DNA from: DASWJZ01 sp963739005
GTDB lineage: Bacteria > Pseudomonadota > Alphaproteobacteria > Rhizobiales > Afifellaceae
DNA length: 64,000 bases
Reading direction: 5' to 3'
NCBI GenBank assembly: GCA_963739005.1
Contig: CAVTYQ010000002.1
Span: 496,001-560,000, forward strand
This document shows positions 28,020 through 37,088 of the stretch, one piece after another. The translations under genes were made by a program, and so were the position numbers. The notes beneath the pieces were generated by a model. The model saw only the letters and a list, made by a program, of their open reading frames with translations, did no database searches and was not told where the DNA came from. How positions within the stretch are numbered: position 1 is the first letter of the stretch; every line of letters begins with the position of its first letter.

Positions 28020-29396
28020 ATGCGATATTCGAAGCTCATCGCCAGTGCCGTTTTTCTGAGTGCGACGGTCTTGGCCACAATCCCCGTCTCGGCGGAGGAG
28101 GTCACGGTCAAGCTATGGGCCCGCGCCGACCGCTCCGGCCCCCTTCGCGCCGGCAACATCGTCGCCGCCGCCGAGCCGCTGAATGCGGCGCTGAAGGCAG
28201 CGGGCAGCGACATCACGGTCAAGGTCGACGTGTTCGAGGGACCGGCGACCGGCTTCGACGCCGACGCTCTCGACATCCTGAAAGCGTTCTCCGTCGGCGA
28301 GGGTCCCGACGTCTATGTCGCGGCGCACGAATGGGTCGGCGAGTTCGCCAAGTCCGGCTACGCGATGGACATGACCGATTTCATCGCCGCCAACCAATGG
28401 GCGTTCGGTGACGTGATCCCGGTCCTCTGGAACGCCACCAAGTACGAAGGAAAAGTCTACGCGATCCCGCAGGATTCCGAGATCCGCATGTTCTTCTACA
28501 ACAAGGACATGCTCAGGAAGATCGGCAAGGACGAGGCCTTCATCGAGGGGCTTCCGGAAGCGGTCGACAAGGGCGAGTTCACCATGACCGACCTGTCGAA
28601 TCTCGCCAAGGAGGTCGTCGACAAGGGCGCCGCGGAGATCGGCATCATCCATCGCCCGAATGCGGGACCCGACTACCTCATGACGTTCGCGGCGTTCGGC
28701 GCGAAATACTTCGACGACGCATCCGGCAAGCTCCTTCTTCCGAAAGCCGAGATCAAACGCGGGCTCGAGTGGTTCGCGTGGAACGCGAAGAACGGGGTGA
28801 CCCCGCCCAACAACACCGCGATGAACTGGGATGAGATCCAGGGCGGTTTCAAGACCGAGAAGACCTTCATCTACCACCAGGGCGTCTGGGCGACGAAGGA
28901 GTGGATGCTCGGCGACGCCAAGGGCGCGACCTGGCCGACGGATGAAGCCGGCTACTTCCACAAGATCGGCTGGCTCCACGCGCCTGCGGCCGACAAGGGC
29001 GGCGAGGCGAAGAACCTCTCGCACCCGATCGTCTACATCGTGAACCCGCAGTCCAAGCACGCCGATCTCGCGGCCATGCTCGTCGCCTACGCCACGCTGC
29101 CTTACTACAACGTGCAACACGCCGTGGGCTCGGCGCATCTCGGCATCACCAACGCCGAGGCGAGCATGCCCGCCTACAAAGAGGCTTGGTATCTCGCCGA
29201 CGCGCAGCCGATGCTGGCGCGTTCGACCTTCATCCCGAACCATCCGGATTTCGGCCGCTACAATGGCATCCTGTTCAAGGCGCTCGAAGGCGTCGAGACC
29301 GGGCGGCTCACGCCTGACGAAGCGATCGACTTCCTCGTCGACGAGATGACCAGCGAGCTCGGCGATTCCGTCATGGTGGTCGATAAGCTGAGCTAA
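28020..29396 (+). CDS. Sugar-type ABC transporter substrate-binding protein (MalE/UgpB-like)
   Basis: A 458-residue periplasmic binding protein with a signal peptide (MRYSKLIASAVFLSATVLAT, cleavage near VSAEE). Family features are VKLWARADRSGP, DILKAFSVGEGPDVYVAAHEW and the hinge region KVYAIPQDSEIRMFFYNKDMLRKIG. AAAAGAGGAGG lies seven bases before the ATG. It begins a seven-gene operon with permeases, an ATPase, two glycerophosphodiesterase-family enzymes and one phosphatase-superfamily enzyme, so the ligand is probably a phosphodiester such as a glycerophospho-compound, by analogy with UgpB. That assignment is inferred from the neighbours. Confidence 0.88.
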   Translation: MRYSKLIASAVFLSATVLATIPVSAEEVTVKLWARADRSGPLRAGNIVAAAEPLNAALKAAGSDITVKVDVFEGPATGFDADALDILKAFSVGEGPDVYVAAHEWVGEFAKSGYAMDMTDFIAANQWAFGDVIPVLWNATKYEGKVYAIPQDSEIRMFFYNKDMLRKIGKDEAFIEGLPEAVDKGEFTMTDLSNLAKEVVDKGAAEIGIIHRPNAGPDYLMTFAAFGAKYFDDASGKLLLPKAEIKRGLEWFAWNAKNGVTPPNNTAMNWDEIQGGFKTEKTFIYHQGVWATKEWMLGDAKGATWPTDEAGYFHKIGWLHAPAADKGGEAKNLSHPIVYIVNPQSKHADLAAMLVAYATLPYYNVQHAVGSAHLGITNAEASMPAYKEAWYLADAQPMLARSTFIPNHPDFGRYNGILFKALEGVETGRLTPDEAIDFLVDEMTSELGDSVMVVDKLS

Positions 29397-29408
29397 CCAG
29401 CAAAGGAC

Positions 29409-29439
29409 GCGCGGGCGGCGTTGTCGTCGCCGCCCGCGC
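29409..29439 (+). terminator. Strong stem-loop between binding protein and permease genes
   Basis: GCGCGGGCGGCG at 29409-29420 pairs perfectly with CGCCGCCCGCGC at 29428-29439 across a seven-base loop, 12 bases after the binding-protein stop. CTCTTC follows rather than a T-run. It most likely stabilises the upstream message or partially terminates. It also argues against a permease start at 29421, inside the loop. Confidence 0.7.
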
Positions 29440-29462
29440 CTCTTCGATCGCGATCGTCGTCG

Positions 29463-30374
29463 ATGCAGCGCCGCGGCGGCCAGGCCAGACGGCAGTTCGA
29501 CCGGGCCCTCTTCCTCGGACCCGCGACGCTCCTTCTCGCGCTGTTTTTCGTCGCCCCGGTGCTTGTCGACATCGGCATCGCCTTCAGCGACATGGGCCGC
29601 AATCTCCGCGTCACCCAATTCACGACGGAGAACGTTCAGCGCCTGGTGACCGGTGACCATCGCCTGATCGGCGTGCTCACCACCACCTTCATCTACGTCG
29701 TCTCGACGCTCGCCATCTTCAACGTCGCTTACGGGCTCTTCCTGGCGCTCGCCACGACCGCGTTGCCGAAACGCACCGGCGCCTTCTTCCGCGCCGTCTG
29801 GCTGTTGCCGCGCATGAGCCCCTCCGTCGTCTATGCGCTGCTTTGGAGCTGGGTCGTCGCGCCGACGGACTATGGGCTCCTCAATCAGGCGCTCTCCGCG
29901 CTCGGTCTGCCGCTCTACGACATGAAGAGCGACGCACCGATGCTGCTGATCGTGCTTGCCAACGGCTTCATAGGTGCGTCGTTCGGCATGATCATCTTCA
30001 CGAGCGCCATCCGCTCCATTCCAGAGCACCTCTTCCACGCCGCGCGGGTGGACGGCGCCGGGGAGCTTGCGATCATCCGCCACGTCACGCTGCCGGCTAT
30101 CCGCTGGCAGCTGAGCTTCGTGACGCTCTACCAGGCGCTTTCGCTGCTGGTGAGCTTCGAATACATCTGGCTCATCACCGACGGCGGCCCGTTCTTCGAC
30201 ACCACGGTCTGGGCGCTCTACGTCTACAAGCGCGCGTTCGGCAGCGGGCAGTACGCCTACGGCGCGGCGCTTTCGCTCGGCCTCGTTGCGATCGGCATCG
30301 CCGTCGCGCTCCTCCTCTGGCGCTTCTTCGACATGCGCGCGCTCCTGCAGAAACCGCGGATCGAAGTGTCATGA
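29463..30374 (+). CDS. Sugar-type ABC transporter permease (MalF/UgpA-like)
   Basis: A 303-residue permease beginning MQRRGGQARRQFDRALFLGP. TM1 follows at once (ATLLLALFFVAPVLVDIGIAF), and the coupling loop HLFHAARVDGAGELAIIRHVTLPAIRW is typical of the family. I chose the ATG at 29463 because an in-frame TTG at 29421 lies within a strong hairpin; no good ribosome-binding site precedes either. The gene overlaps the next permease by ATGA. It forms the channel with the 30371 product. Confidence 0.86.
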   Translation: MQRRGGQARRQFDRALFLGPATLLLALFFVAPVLVDIGIAFSDMGRNLRVTQFTTENVQRLVTGDHRLIGVLTTTFIYVVSTLAIFNVAYGLFLALATTALPKRTGAFFRAVWLLPRMSPSVVYALLWSWVVAPTDYGLLNQALSALGLPLYDMKSDAPMLLIVLANGFIGASFGMIIFTSAIRSIPEHLFHAARVDGAGELAIIRHVTLPAIRWQLSFVTLYQALSLLVSFEYIWLITDGGPFFDTTVWALYVYKRAFGSGQYAYGAALSLGLVAIGIAVALLLWRFFDMRALLQKPRIEVS

Positions 30375-31447
30375 ACGCCGTCTTGGCCGAGCCAGCGGCG
30401 GTCGCCGGCGTCGAGTGGACCGCCCTTGCCGCGCAAGCGCGGAAGCGGCGCCGCACCAAGGAGATCGTGCTCTACTCGATCATGGCAATCGGCACGCTGC
30501 CGATCCTCATTCCCTATCTCTGGCTGTTCACGGTCGCGTTCTCGGGCCGCATGGGCGCCAGCACTTTCGTTCTCTGGCGGACGCTCGCGGTGCTCCTGCC
30601 GGCTCTGTTTCTCTGGTCGCTGCTCCGCTTGAGCCTGGAGTCCGGCAAGACCCTCCGCATCCTGGAGGTCGCCCTTGCCGCCGCCACGGTGGTGCTGCTC
30701 GGGATTCTGACGGGACCCTACCTGCATATCGACAACTGGCGCTTCCTCTGGCATCCCGATATCGCCGACGCGCTGAAGGGTGCTTCCGGTTCGGGCGCCA
30801 AGTTTCCGAGCGTCTGGACCGCCTTCGGAAACTCGCTCTTCATCGCCTGTGCGCAGATGCTGGTCGTCGTCACCGTCGGCACGCTCGCCGGCTACTACCT
30901 TTCGCGCTTCGATTTCGGCGGACGGTCTGGCTACCTGAAGGGCGTGCTCGTGCTGCACGCCTTCCCGGCGATGACGCTGATCATCCCGATCTTCCTGATG
31001 ATGTACTGGATCGGGCTGCTCGACACGCTGACCAGCGTCATCCTCGTTATTTCCGCGATCGAACTCCCGTTCGCCATCTTCGTGATGAAGGGCTTCTTCG
31101 ACGCGGTCCCCTGGGACATCGAGATGAGCGCCATGACCGACGGCGCCTCGCGGCGGCAAGCCTTCTGGATGGTGGTGCTGCCACAGGTGCGCGTCGGCAT
31201 GCTGGCGATCGCCATCTTCGCCTTCCTGCGCGGCTGGGAGGAATATGTTTTCGTGCGCACGCTCCTTCTCGCCAAATCGAACTGGACGATGAGCCTCTAC
31301 CTCTTCTGGATGCTCGACGACGTGATGGGCACCGACTACGCCATGGTGTCGGCGATGGGCGTCTTCTATGTGCTGCCGAGCGTGCTTCTCTATACCTTCA
31401 TGCAGAAATACCTGACGCAGATGACGATCGGCGGGATCAAGGGGTAG
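30371..31447 (+). CDS. Sugar-type ABC transporter permease (MalG/UgpE-like) with extra N-terminal helices
   Basis: A 358-residue permease, about 70 residues longer than usual MalG proteins. TM1 (VLYSIMAIGTLPILIPYLWLF) is followed not by the normal periplasmic loop but by two additional hydrophobic stretches (TLAVLLPALFLWSLL and VALAAATVVLLGILTG) before the standard region SVWTAFGNSLFIACAQM. The coupling loop DIEMSAMTDGASRRQAFWMVVLPQ replaces the EAA motif with EMSAM. The C-terminus (FMQKYLTQMTIGGIKG) is standard. The ATG overlaps the upstream stop by four bases. Confidence 0.88.
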   Translation: MNAVLAEPAAVAGVEWTALAAQARKRRRTKEIVLYSIMAIGTLPILIPYLWLFTVAFSGRMGASTFVLWRTLAVLLPALFLWSLLRLSLESGKTLRILEVALAAATVVLLGILTGPYLHIDNWRFLWHPDIADALKGASGSGAKFPSVWTAFGNSLFIACAQMLVVVTVGTLAGYYLSRFDFGGRSGYLKGVLVLHAFPAMTLIIPIFLMMYWIGLLDTLTSVILVISAIELPFAIFVMKGFFDAVPWDIEMSAMTDGASRRQAFWMVVLPQVRVGMLAIAIFAFLRGWEEYVFVRTLLLAKSNWTMSLYLFWMLDDVMGTDYAMVSAMGVFYVLPSVLLYTFMQKYLTQMTIGGIKG

Positions 31448-31450
31448 GCG

Positions 31451-32509
31451 ATGGCGATCGTCGAGCTGAAAGGCGTGACCAAGCGGTGGGGCGACGTCGT
31501 CGCGGTCGAGCCGACCGATCTCCGGATCGACGACGGCGAGTTCGTTGCCATCCTCGGGCCATCCGGCTGCGGCAAGTCGACGACGCTTTTCATGCTCGCG
31601 GGAATCTATGCGCCGACGGCGGGCGAAGTCCGTTTCGACGGCGCGGTCATCAACGACGTCGAGGCGCGCGACCGCAACGTCGGCATCGTCTTTCAGTCCT
31701 ACGCGCTCTATCCCCACATGACGGCGCGCGAGAACATCCTCTTCCCCCTGCGCTTCAAGAAACTGTCGCGTGAGGACGCGGACAAGCGGACGCGCTCCAT
31801 CGCCGTACTTGTGCAGGTCGAGGAGCTCTTGGGGCGGAAGCCGTCGGAAATGTCAGGCGGGCAGCAGCAGCGCGTGGCGCTTGCGCGCGCGCTCGTCAAG
31901 GAGCCGCAGCTTCTTCTTCTCGACGAGCCGCTTTCGAACCTCGACGCATCGCTGCGCCTCACCATGCGCGGCGAGATCCGGCGCCTGCAGCGTGAGCTCG
32001 GCGTGACGACGATTCTCGTCACCCACGACCAGATCGAGGCGACGACGATGGCCGACCGTATCATCTGCATGAGCAAGGGGCGGATCGAACAGACCGGCAC
32101 GGCCCACGAGCTCTACCATCAGCCGGACAGCCTCTTCGTCGCCGGCTTCATCGGCTCGCCGCCGATCAATTTTCTGGAGGGTGAAGCCGATGGCACGTCG
32201 CTTCGCGTCGGCGAGGCGACGCTTCCCCTTGCCGACGCGGCTAAGGGCAAGGTCACGCTCGGCGTGCGGCCGGAAGCCGTCGGTCTTGGCAAGAAGGGGA
32301 TGATGGCGAAGGTCGAGGATCGCGAACCGCACGGGCGCGAGACGATCTACTATCTTAGAACGCCGCTTGGACCGCTGCGCGGGCTCGAAGCCGGCGAAGT
32401 TGCCCGCTATAGCGTCGGAGACTCCGTCGAGTTCAGCCTGGATCGCGCGCTCCTCTTCGATGCGAACGGCCGGCGAATCGCGAACACGAAGCTGAAGCTT
32501 GCTGCATGA
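31451..32509 (+). CDS. ABC transporter ATP-binding protein (UgpC/MalK family)
   Basis: A 352-residue ATPase with Walker A GPSGCGKST, signature MSGGQQQRVALARALV, Walker B LLLLDEPLSNLDASLR and VTHDQIEATTMADRI, then a MalK-type C-terminal regulatory domain. It begins three bases after the preceding permease stop and overlaps the next gene (phosphodiesterase family) by ATGA, placing enzyme and importer in one transcript. It should energise the two permeases upstream. Confidence 0.92.
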   Translation: MAIVELKGVTKRWGDVVAVEPTDLRIDDGEFVAILGPSGCGKSTTLFMLAGIYAPTAGEVRFDGAVINDVEARDRNVGIVFQSYALYPHMTARENILFPLRFKKLSREDADKRTRSIAVLVQVEELLGRKPSEMSGGQQQRVALARALVKEPQLLLLDEPLSNLDASLRLTMRGEIRRLQRELGVTTILVTHDQIEATTMADRIICMSKGRIEQTGTAHELYHQPDSLFVAGFIGSPPINFLEGEADGTSLRVGEATLPLADAAKGKVTLGVRPEAVGLGKKGMMAKVEDREPHGRETIYYLRTPLGPLRGLEAGEVARYSVGDSVEFSLDRALLFDANGRRIANTKLKLAA

Positions 32510-33321
32510 CGGCACGCCTGCCGCGGCTGAAATGGCACATGTTGAGACGCCGCGTGACCGACCCAGCGCATCTTCGCGAGAACCTCGACGCCGGTCTTGG
32601 CGCGGGGGCGGCGCTCGAGGTCGATCTCGTCGCCACGGCAGACGGCGACTTTGTCTGCCTGCACGACCTGACCCTCGACCGGGAGACCAGCGGCTCCGGT
32701 CCCGTGGCCGAAGCTTCGGCCACTGACGTTCGCAGTCTCCGCCAGCGCGGCGTGGACGGCGCGCCGCTCGACACCCCTCCCCTTTTCTTCGACGAGGTGA
32801 TCGCGGCCGTGGCGCGGCATCCACGGCGGGATCGGCAGGTGCAGCTCGATTTCAAGGTGCCGGCGGCGGGGTTCGATGGAGAGATGCTCGGCCGGCTTCG
32901 TCGGATGCTCGGCGATCTGGCGCCGTCCTTCATTGTCGGGACCACGGACGCGGAGGTTTACGCGCGCGTCCGCGCCGGTGCGCCGGAGATCGCGGTCGGA
33001 TTCGATCCGCTCACCCTCCACGAAAAGAACCCTCCCCGAACGAAAGAAGCCTTCGCCGACCTCGCCGACCAGACGCTGCGGCTCGGGCCGGACGCGCGCA
33101 TCTATTATCTCAACGCCAACCTCGTCCTTGCCGGGCTGGCGGCGGGCTTCGACCTCATCGAGCGCGTCACCCGTACCGGCGCCGAAGTCGACGCCTGGAC
33201 GGTCGACCCGACGCGACCGAACATTCGCGACATTCTCCGCGCGCTGGTCGAGGCGGGCTGCCATCAGATCACGACAAACGGACCGGAGGCGCTTTTGCCG
33301 CTGCTTGAGGAGGTTGCTTGA
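32506..33321 (+). CDS. Glycerophosphodiester phosphodiesterase family protein, divergent
   Basis: A 271-residue TIM-barrel protein. The GDPD features are degenerate: the HRG...PENT segment is reduced to WHMLRRRVTDPAHLREN, while AALEVDLVATADGDFVCLHDLTLDRETSGSG retains the metal Glu/Asp and the catalytic-type His. LDFKVPAAG corresponds to the usual Glu-containing strand EIK, with Asp in its place. It therefore may use a different phosphodiester from the canonical enzyme two genes downstream. It overlaps both neighbours by four bases. There is no signal peptide, so it acts in the cytoplasm on the imported compound. Confidence 0.75.
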   Translation: MTARLPRLKWHMLRRRVTDPAHLRENLDAGLGAGAALEVDLVATADGDFVCLHDLTLDRETSGSGPVAEASATDVRSLRQRGVDGAPLDTPPLFFDEVIAAVARHPRRDRQVQLDFKVPAAGFDGEMLGRLRRMLGDLAPSFIVGTTDAEVYARVRAGAPEIAVGFDPLTLHEKNPPRTKEAFADLADQTLRLGPDARIYYLNANLVLAGLAAGFDLIERVTRTGAEVDAWTVDPTRPNIRDILRALVEAGCHQITTNGPEALLPLLEEVA

Positions 33322-34376
33322 CGAGGATTGTCGATCGGCTCGATCTGCCGAGCCAGGCCGAGCGCGACGTGGTCAAGGCCGGCCCGGTCGCACTCGACGC
33401 GTTCCAAAGCGCCTTCAAGTCGTTTCGCTGCCTCGACCAGATCGAGCTTCGCCCGCCTCCGGCCCCGCCAAAGTCCGCGCCGGAGAGTGCGCGCATCGTG
33501 TTTTGGAACGCCGAGCGGCTCAAATATCTCGATCCGTCCGTTGCGCTGCTTGGCAGGCTTGCCGCCGACGCCATCCTGATCTGCGAAGTCGACCACGGCA
33601 TGGCGCGCTCCGGGAACCGCCACCGGATCGCCGAACTCGCGGAGGCGCTTGACGCGGGCTACCTCTACGGCGCGGAATTCGTCGAGCTCGACCTCGGCGA
33701 CGCGCGCGAACGAAGATGGCATGCCGGCGCGACGAACGCGGCCGGGCTGCATGGCGCGGGAATCGTATCGTCCCACCCCCTCCTTGCACCGGAGCTTGTG
33801 CGGCTCGAGCGATCCGGCCGCTGGTTCGACGGCGCCTTCGGCGAGCGGCGGGTCGGCGGCCGCATCGCAACCATGGCGGAGCTCGAGCTCGTCGCCGGCC
33901 CCGTGCTTCTTGCGTCGGTGCATTACGAAAGCCACACCGGCCCGGAAGACCGGCTGGCGCAGACGTGCGTCATGCTCGACGCGATCGATCGCCATGACCC
34001 GCGGATGCCGGTCCTGATCGGCGGCGACTTCAATACGAGCACCTTCGAGGTTCCGATCAGCCGGCAGCCCGACATCGTCGCGCGCGCACTGAATGAAGAT
34101 TCGGTGCGGCTCGTTCTGCCGATGCGATACGAGCCGATGTTCGAAGAGCTGAAGGCGCGCGGCTACGATTGGGAGGGCTGCAATCGCATGGGCGCGATCA
34201 CGCAGCGGACCAGGTCGGACGGTACGCCGCCGCCGCCCTTCGGGCGGATCGACTGGCTCTTCGCGCGCGGTCTCCAATGTGGCGACGCGGCAGTGATCCC
34301 CGCCGTCGATGGCGCGGGCGCCGCCATCTCCGATCACGACGCGCTCGCCGTGACGATCCGCGTTCGGAGGCGCTGA
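33318..34376 (+). CDS. Endonuclease/exonuclease/phosphatase-superfamily hydrolase
   Basis: A 352-residue protein of the DNase I/sphingomyelinase/inositol-phosphatase superfamily. The key motifs are all present: Asn in RIVFWNAERLKY (about residue 64), metal Glu in ILICEVDHG, His in ASVHYESHTG, the GGDFNTST metal motif, and the final SDHDALAV. The first 55 residues are family-specific and unassigned. It starts with TTG overlapping the upstream stop (TTGA) and ends one base before the next gene. The operon context suggests a phosphodiesterase or phosphatase acting on phospholipid head-group compounds rather than a nuclease; the substrate is unproven. Confidence 0.8.
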   Translation: MTRIVDRLDLPSQAERDVVKAGPVALDAFQSAFKSFRCLDQIELRPPPAPPKSAPESARIVFWNAERLKYLDPSVALLGRLAADAILICEVDHGMARSGNRHRIAELAEALDAGYLYGAEFVELDLGDARERRWHAGATNAAGLHGAGIVSSHPLLAPELVRLERSGRWFDGAFGERRVGGRIATMAELELVAGPVLLASVHYESHTGPEDRLAQTCVMLDAIDRHDPRMPVLIGGDFNTSTFEVPISRQPDIVARALNEDSVRLVLPMRYEPMFEELKARGYDWEGCNRMGAITQRTRSDGTPPPPFGRIDWLFARGLQCGDAAVIPAVDGAGAAISDHDALAVTIRVRRR

Positions 34377-34377
34377 A

Positions 34378-35211
34378 ATGCCTTACTCGCCGCTCGCCCG
34401 CGAGGCCGGCTTCATCCATGTCTGCGCCCACCGCGGGCATTGTGTCGCGGCGCCGGAGAATACGATCCCGGCATTTCAGGCGGCCGTCGATCGCGGCGCG
34501 ACCGTGCTCGAAATCGACGTCGTGCTGACGCGCGACGACGCGATCGTTCTGATGCACGACGAGATTCTCGACCGCACCACGAACGGAAAGGGACGCGTCG
34601 CCGCCCGCGACCTCGCCGTGATTCAAGCGCTTGACGCCGGCGCCTGGTTCGATCCGAAGTTCACGGGGACGCGCGTCCCGACACTCACTAAGACGCTGGC
34701 CTTTGCGCGCTCCGTTGGCGTCGGGCTCCTGATCGAGATCAAGGAGCGGCAGCGGCCCGAGACGATCTTGGAGCGGCTTGGAAGCCTGCTTATCGAGGAG
34801 CGCGCCGAGGCGGAAGTCCTCGTCATCTCCTTCGATCACGTCTCGCTCCGGCGGCTGCGGGACAGTTTTCCGAACCTCAGGACCGAGCTCATCACGCATG
34901 CGCGGCACGTCGATATCGCCGGCATCGCAAACCGCGCCGGCGCGGCCTCCGTCTCGATCGAGTGGAACATGTTCCATCCGGACGATGCGCGCGCCCTGCA
35001 CGAGTCCGGCATCGGCGTCCGTGTGTCGATGCCGCGCCCGGAGCGGCTGGCGCACCGCCGCGGCTACGGTTTCGATGACGAGGCCAAGGTCGTCGAGTAT
35101 CTTCGCGCCGGCCTGATCGACGTGCTCCTCGGAGACGACGCGGCGTTCACGCGGAAGCTGGTCGACGCCGCCGGCGCCTCGCCTGGCGCAAAGGAGCAAG
35201 CGCACAGGTAG
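34378..35211 (+). CDS. Glycerophosphodiester phosphodiesterase (UgpQ-like)
   Basis: A 277-residue protein with complete GDPD signatures: AHRGHCVAAPENTIPAFQAA (catalytic His18 and the PENT motif), EIDVVLTRDDAIVLMHDEILDRTTNGKG (metal ligands and second catalytic His), and LIEIKERQRP. It lacks a signal peptide, like cytoplasmic UgpQ, which releases glycerol-3-phosphate from glycerophosphodiesters as they are imported. It is the last gene of the operon that starts at 28020. Confidence 0.9.
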   Translation: MPYSPLAREAGFIHVCAHRGHCVAAPENTIPAFQAAVDRGATVLEIDVVLTRDDAIVLMHDEILDRTTNGKGRVAARDLAVIQALDAGAWFDPKFTGTRVPTLTKTLAFARSVGVGLLIEIKERQRPETILERLGSLLIEERAEAEVLVISFDHVSLRRLRDSFPNLRTELITHARHVDIAGIANRAGAASVSIEWNMFHPDDARALHESGIGVRVSMPRPERLAHRRGYGFDDEAKVVEYLRAGLIDVLLGDDAAFTRKLVDAAGASPGAKEQAHR

Positions 35212-35396
35212 TAGCCCTGCGGGGCCTTCACCGCAGCGGCGCTCAGAGCCGAGATCGCGCGCGCCGCGACCATGCGGGCGCAGCCGGGATTGCGGCAGTC
35301 GTGGTGGTGTCTGGGGCGGTTTTTCTCCGCCGACAGCTCTCCGCGACCTCGGCATCCCTGTCGCCCGGCATGCCGGACTGCTATCTAAAGCGCGCC

Positions 35397-37088
35397 ATGC
35401 CCCAAACCGAAGAAACAGTCCTGAGCACCCGCCGCGAGCAGATGTTTCCAACTCTGACGCCGGCGGAGATCGATCGCCTGCAGCGGTTTGGCGAAGCCCG
35501 CTCCTTTGCGGTCGGCGCGCGAATCGTGAAGGCCGGCGAAGTCGCGCCGGGCCTGGTTCTCGTTCGCGCGGGCGAAGTGGAGGTCACGCAAAGCGACGGG
35601 ATGGACCGCCGCGAGACCATCGTCACCTACGGGCCAGGACAGTTCCTGGGCGAGCTCGCCCAGCTTTCGGACCGGCCGGCGCTCGTAGATGCGGAGGCTC
35701 TGAAGCCGGTTGAGGCGCTCGTCATTCCGTCGAAGCGCCTGCGCGATCTGATGGTGCAGGAGGCCGAGCTCGGCGAAAAGATCATGCGCGCGCTGATCCT
35801 GCGTCGCGTGGGCTTGCTGGAAACCGGCGCCGGCGGACCGATCATCATCGGGCACGCCGGTCAGGCGGACGTGCTGCGGTTGCAGGGGTTTCTGCGGCGA
35901 AATGCTCAGCCGCATCGGGTGCTCGATTCCGAAAGCGATTCCTGCGGACGGACATTGATCGAGCGCTTCGAAGTCGATCCGCTGCATCTGCCGATCGTGA
36001 TCTGTCCGGACGGCCGGGTGCTGCGGAACCCGAGCGACAACGAGCTCGCGCGCTGCATCGGACTGGTGCGGCCGATCGATCCCGACATGCTCTACGACGT
36101 CGCCATCGTCGGCGCCGGACCGGCCGGGCTCGCCGCCGCCGTCTACGCGGCGTCGGAGGGATTGTCGGTGATCGTTCTCGACTGTCGCGCCTTCGGCGGG
36201 CAGGCGGGCGCCTCCGCGCGGATCGAAAACTATCTCGGATTTCCGACCGGGATTTCAGGAATGGCGCTTATGGGGCGCGCCTACAGTCAGGCCCAAAAAT
36301 TCGGCGTCGAGATGGCAATTCCCGACGAGGCGAAGTTTCTCGGCAAGCGTGCGGACGAGAAGGCCGAGAAATATCAGCTCAGCGTCGGCGACGGCGAGAC
36401 GGTCAATGCGCGCGCCGTGGTGGTGGCGAGCGGCGCCCGCTATCGCCGCCTCGATGTGGCGAACCTCGCACAGTTCGAGGGGTCGTGCGTCCACTACTGG
36501 GCCTCGCCGATCGAAGCGCGGCTTTGCGCCGGTCAGGAGGTGGCGCTGGTCGGCGCGGGCAATTCGGCCGGGCAGGCCGCGGTCTACCTCGCGAGCCAGA
36601 CGAAGAAAGTGTGGCTTCTGGCGCGCGGCGCTACGCTCGAGCGGACCATGTCGCGCTACCTCGTTGAGCGCATCGGCGCGCAGCCGAACATCGAAGTCCT
36701 GACCGGGACCGAAGTCACTGCGCTTGAGGGCAAGGAAGACGCCCTGGAGCGCGTGCGCTGGCGCACGCACGGCAACGGCGACGAAATCACCCGGTCCATT
36801 CAGCACCTCTTTCTGTTCATCGGCGCCGATCCGAATACGGACTGGCTTGCCGAATGCGGCGTTGCGCTTGATGGCAAGGGCTTCATCCGCACCGGCGTCG
36901 GGGCGGATGGAACGCGTCATCCGCTCGAGACGAACCGCGACGGCGTCTTCGCGATCGGCGACGTGCGCGCCGGTTCCGTCAAGCGCGTCGCCGCTGCCGT
37001 CGGCGAGGGCGCTCAGGTGGTTGCCGCGCTGCACGGCTATCTCGCGCGCCGAATCGTCGTCGGCGCCTTGTCGGTCGGAGAACATTGA
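35397..37088 (+). CDS. cNMP-binding-domain thioredoxin reductase-like FAD oxidoreductase
   Basis: A 563-residue fusion. Residues about 15-135 form a cyclic-nucleotide-binding domain (GEVEVTQSDGM, GPGQFLGELAQLSDRPALVDAEA). Residues about 145-225 look thioredoxin/glutaredoxin-like without a CxxC. From about 233 there is a thioredoxin-reductase FAD/NADPH module (VAIVGAGPAGLAAAVYAASEG; GGQAG; VALVGAGNSAGQAAVYLAS; GVFAIGDVRAGSVKRVAAAVGEG). The redox CxxC of TrxR is missing; only a single Cys in GSCVHYWASP is seen near that position. I chose the ATG at 35397, which starts MPQTEETVLSTRREQ. The gene is coupled to the zinc-finger gene by TGATG. Confidence 0.85.
   Translation: MPQTEETVLSTRREQMFPTLTPAEIDRLQRFGEARSFAVGARIVKAGEVAPGLVLVRAGEVEVTQSDGMDRRETIVTYGPGQFLGELAQLSDRPALVDAEALKPVEALVIPSKRLRDLMVQEAELGEKIMRALILRRVGLLETGAGGPIIIGHAGQADVLRLQGFLRRNAQPHRVLDSESDSCGRTLIERFEVDPLHLPIVICPDGRVLRNPSDNELARCIGLVRPIDPDMLYDVAIVGAGPAGLAAAVYAASEGLSVIVLDCRAFGGQAGASARIENYLGFPTGISGMALMGRAYSQAQKFGVEMAIPDEAKFLGKRADEKAEKYQLSVGDGETVNARAVVVASGARYRRLDVANLAQFEGSCVHYWASPIEARLCAGQEVALVGAGNSAGQAAVYLASQTKKVWLLARGATLERTMSRYLVERIGAQPNIEVLTGTEVTALEGKEDALERVRWRTHGNGDEITRSIQHLFLFIGADPNTDWLAECGVALDGKGFIRTGVGADGTRHPLETNRDGVFAIGDVRAGSVKRVAAAVGEGAQVVAALHGYLARRIVVGALSVGEH

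Noticed and set aside
28113..30083. A 656-codon open frame on the minus strand
   Set aside because: It lies opposite the binding-protein and permease genes, is extremely rich in Arg, Glu, Asp and His without any domain, and reflects high GC content at the third codon position of the real genes.
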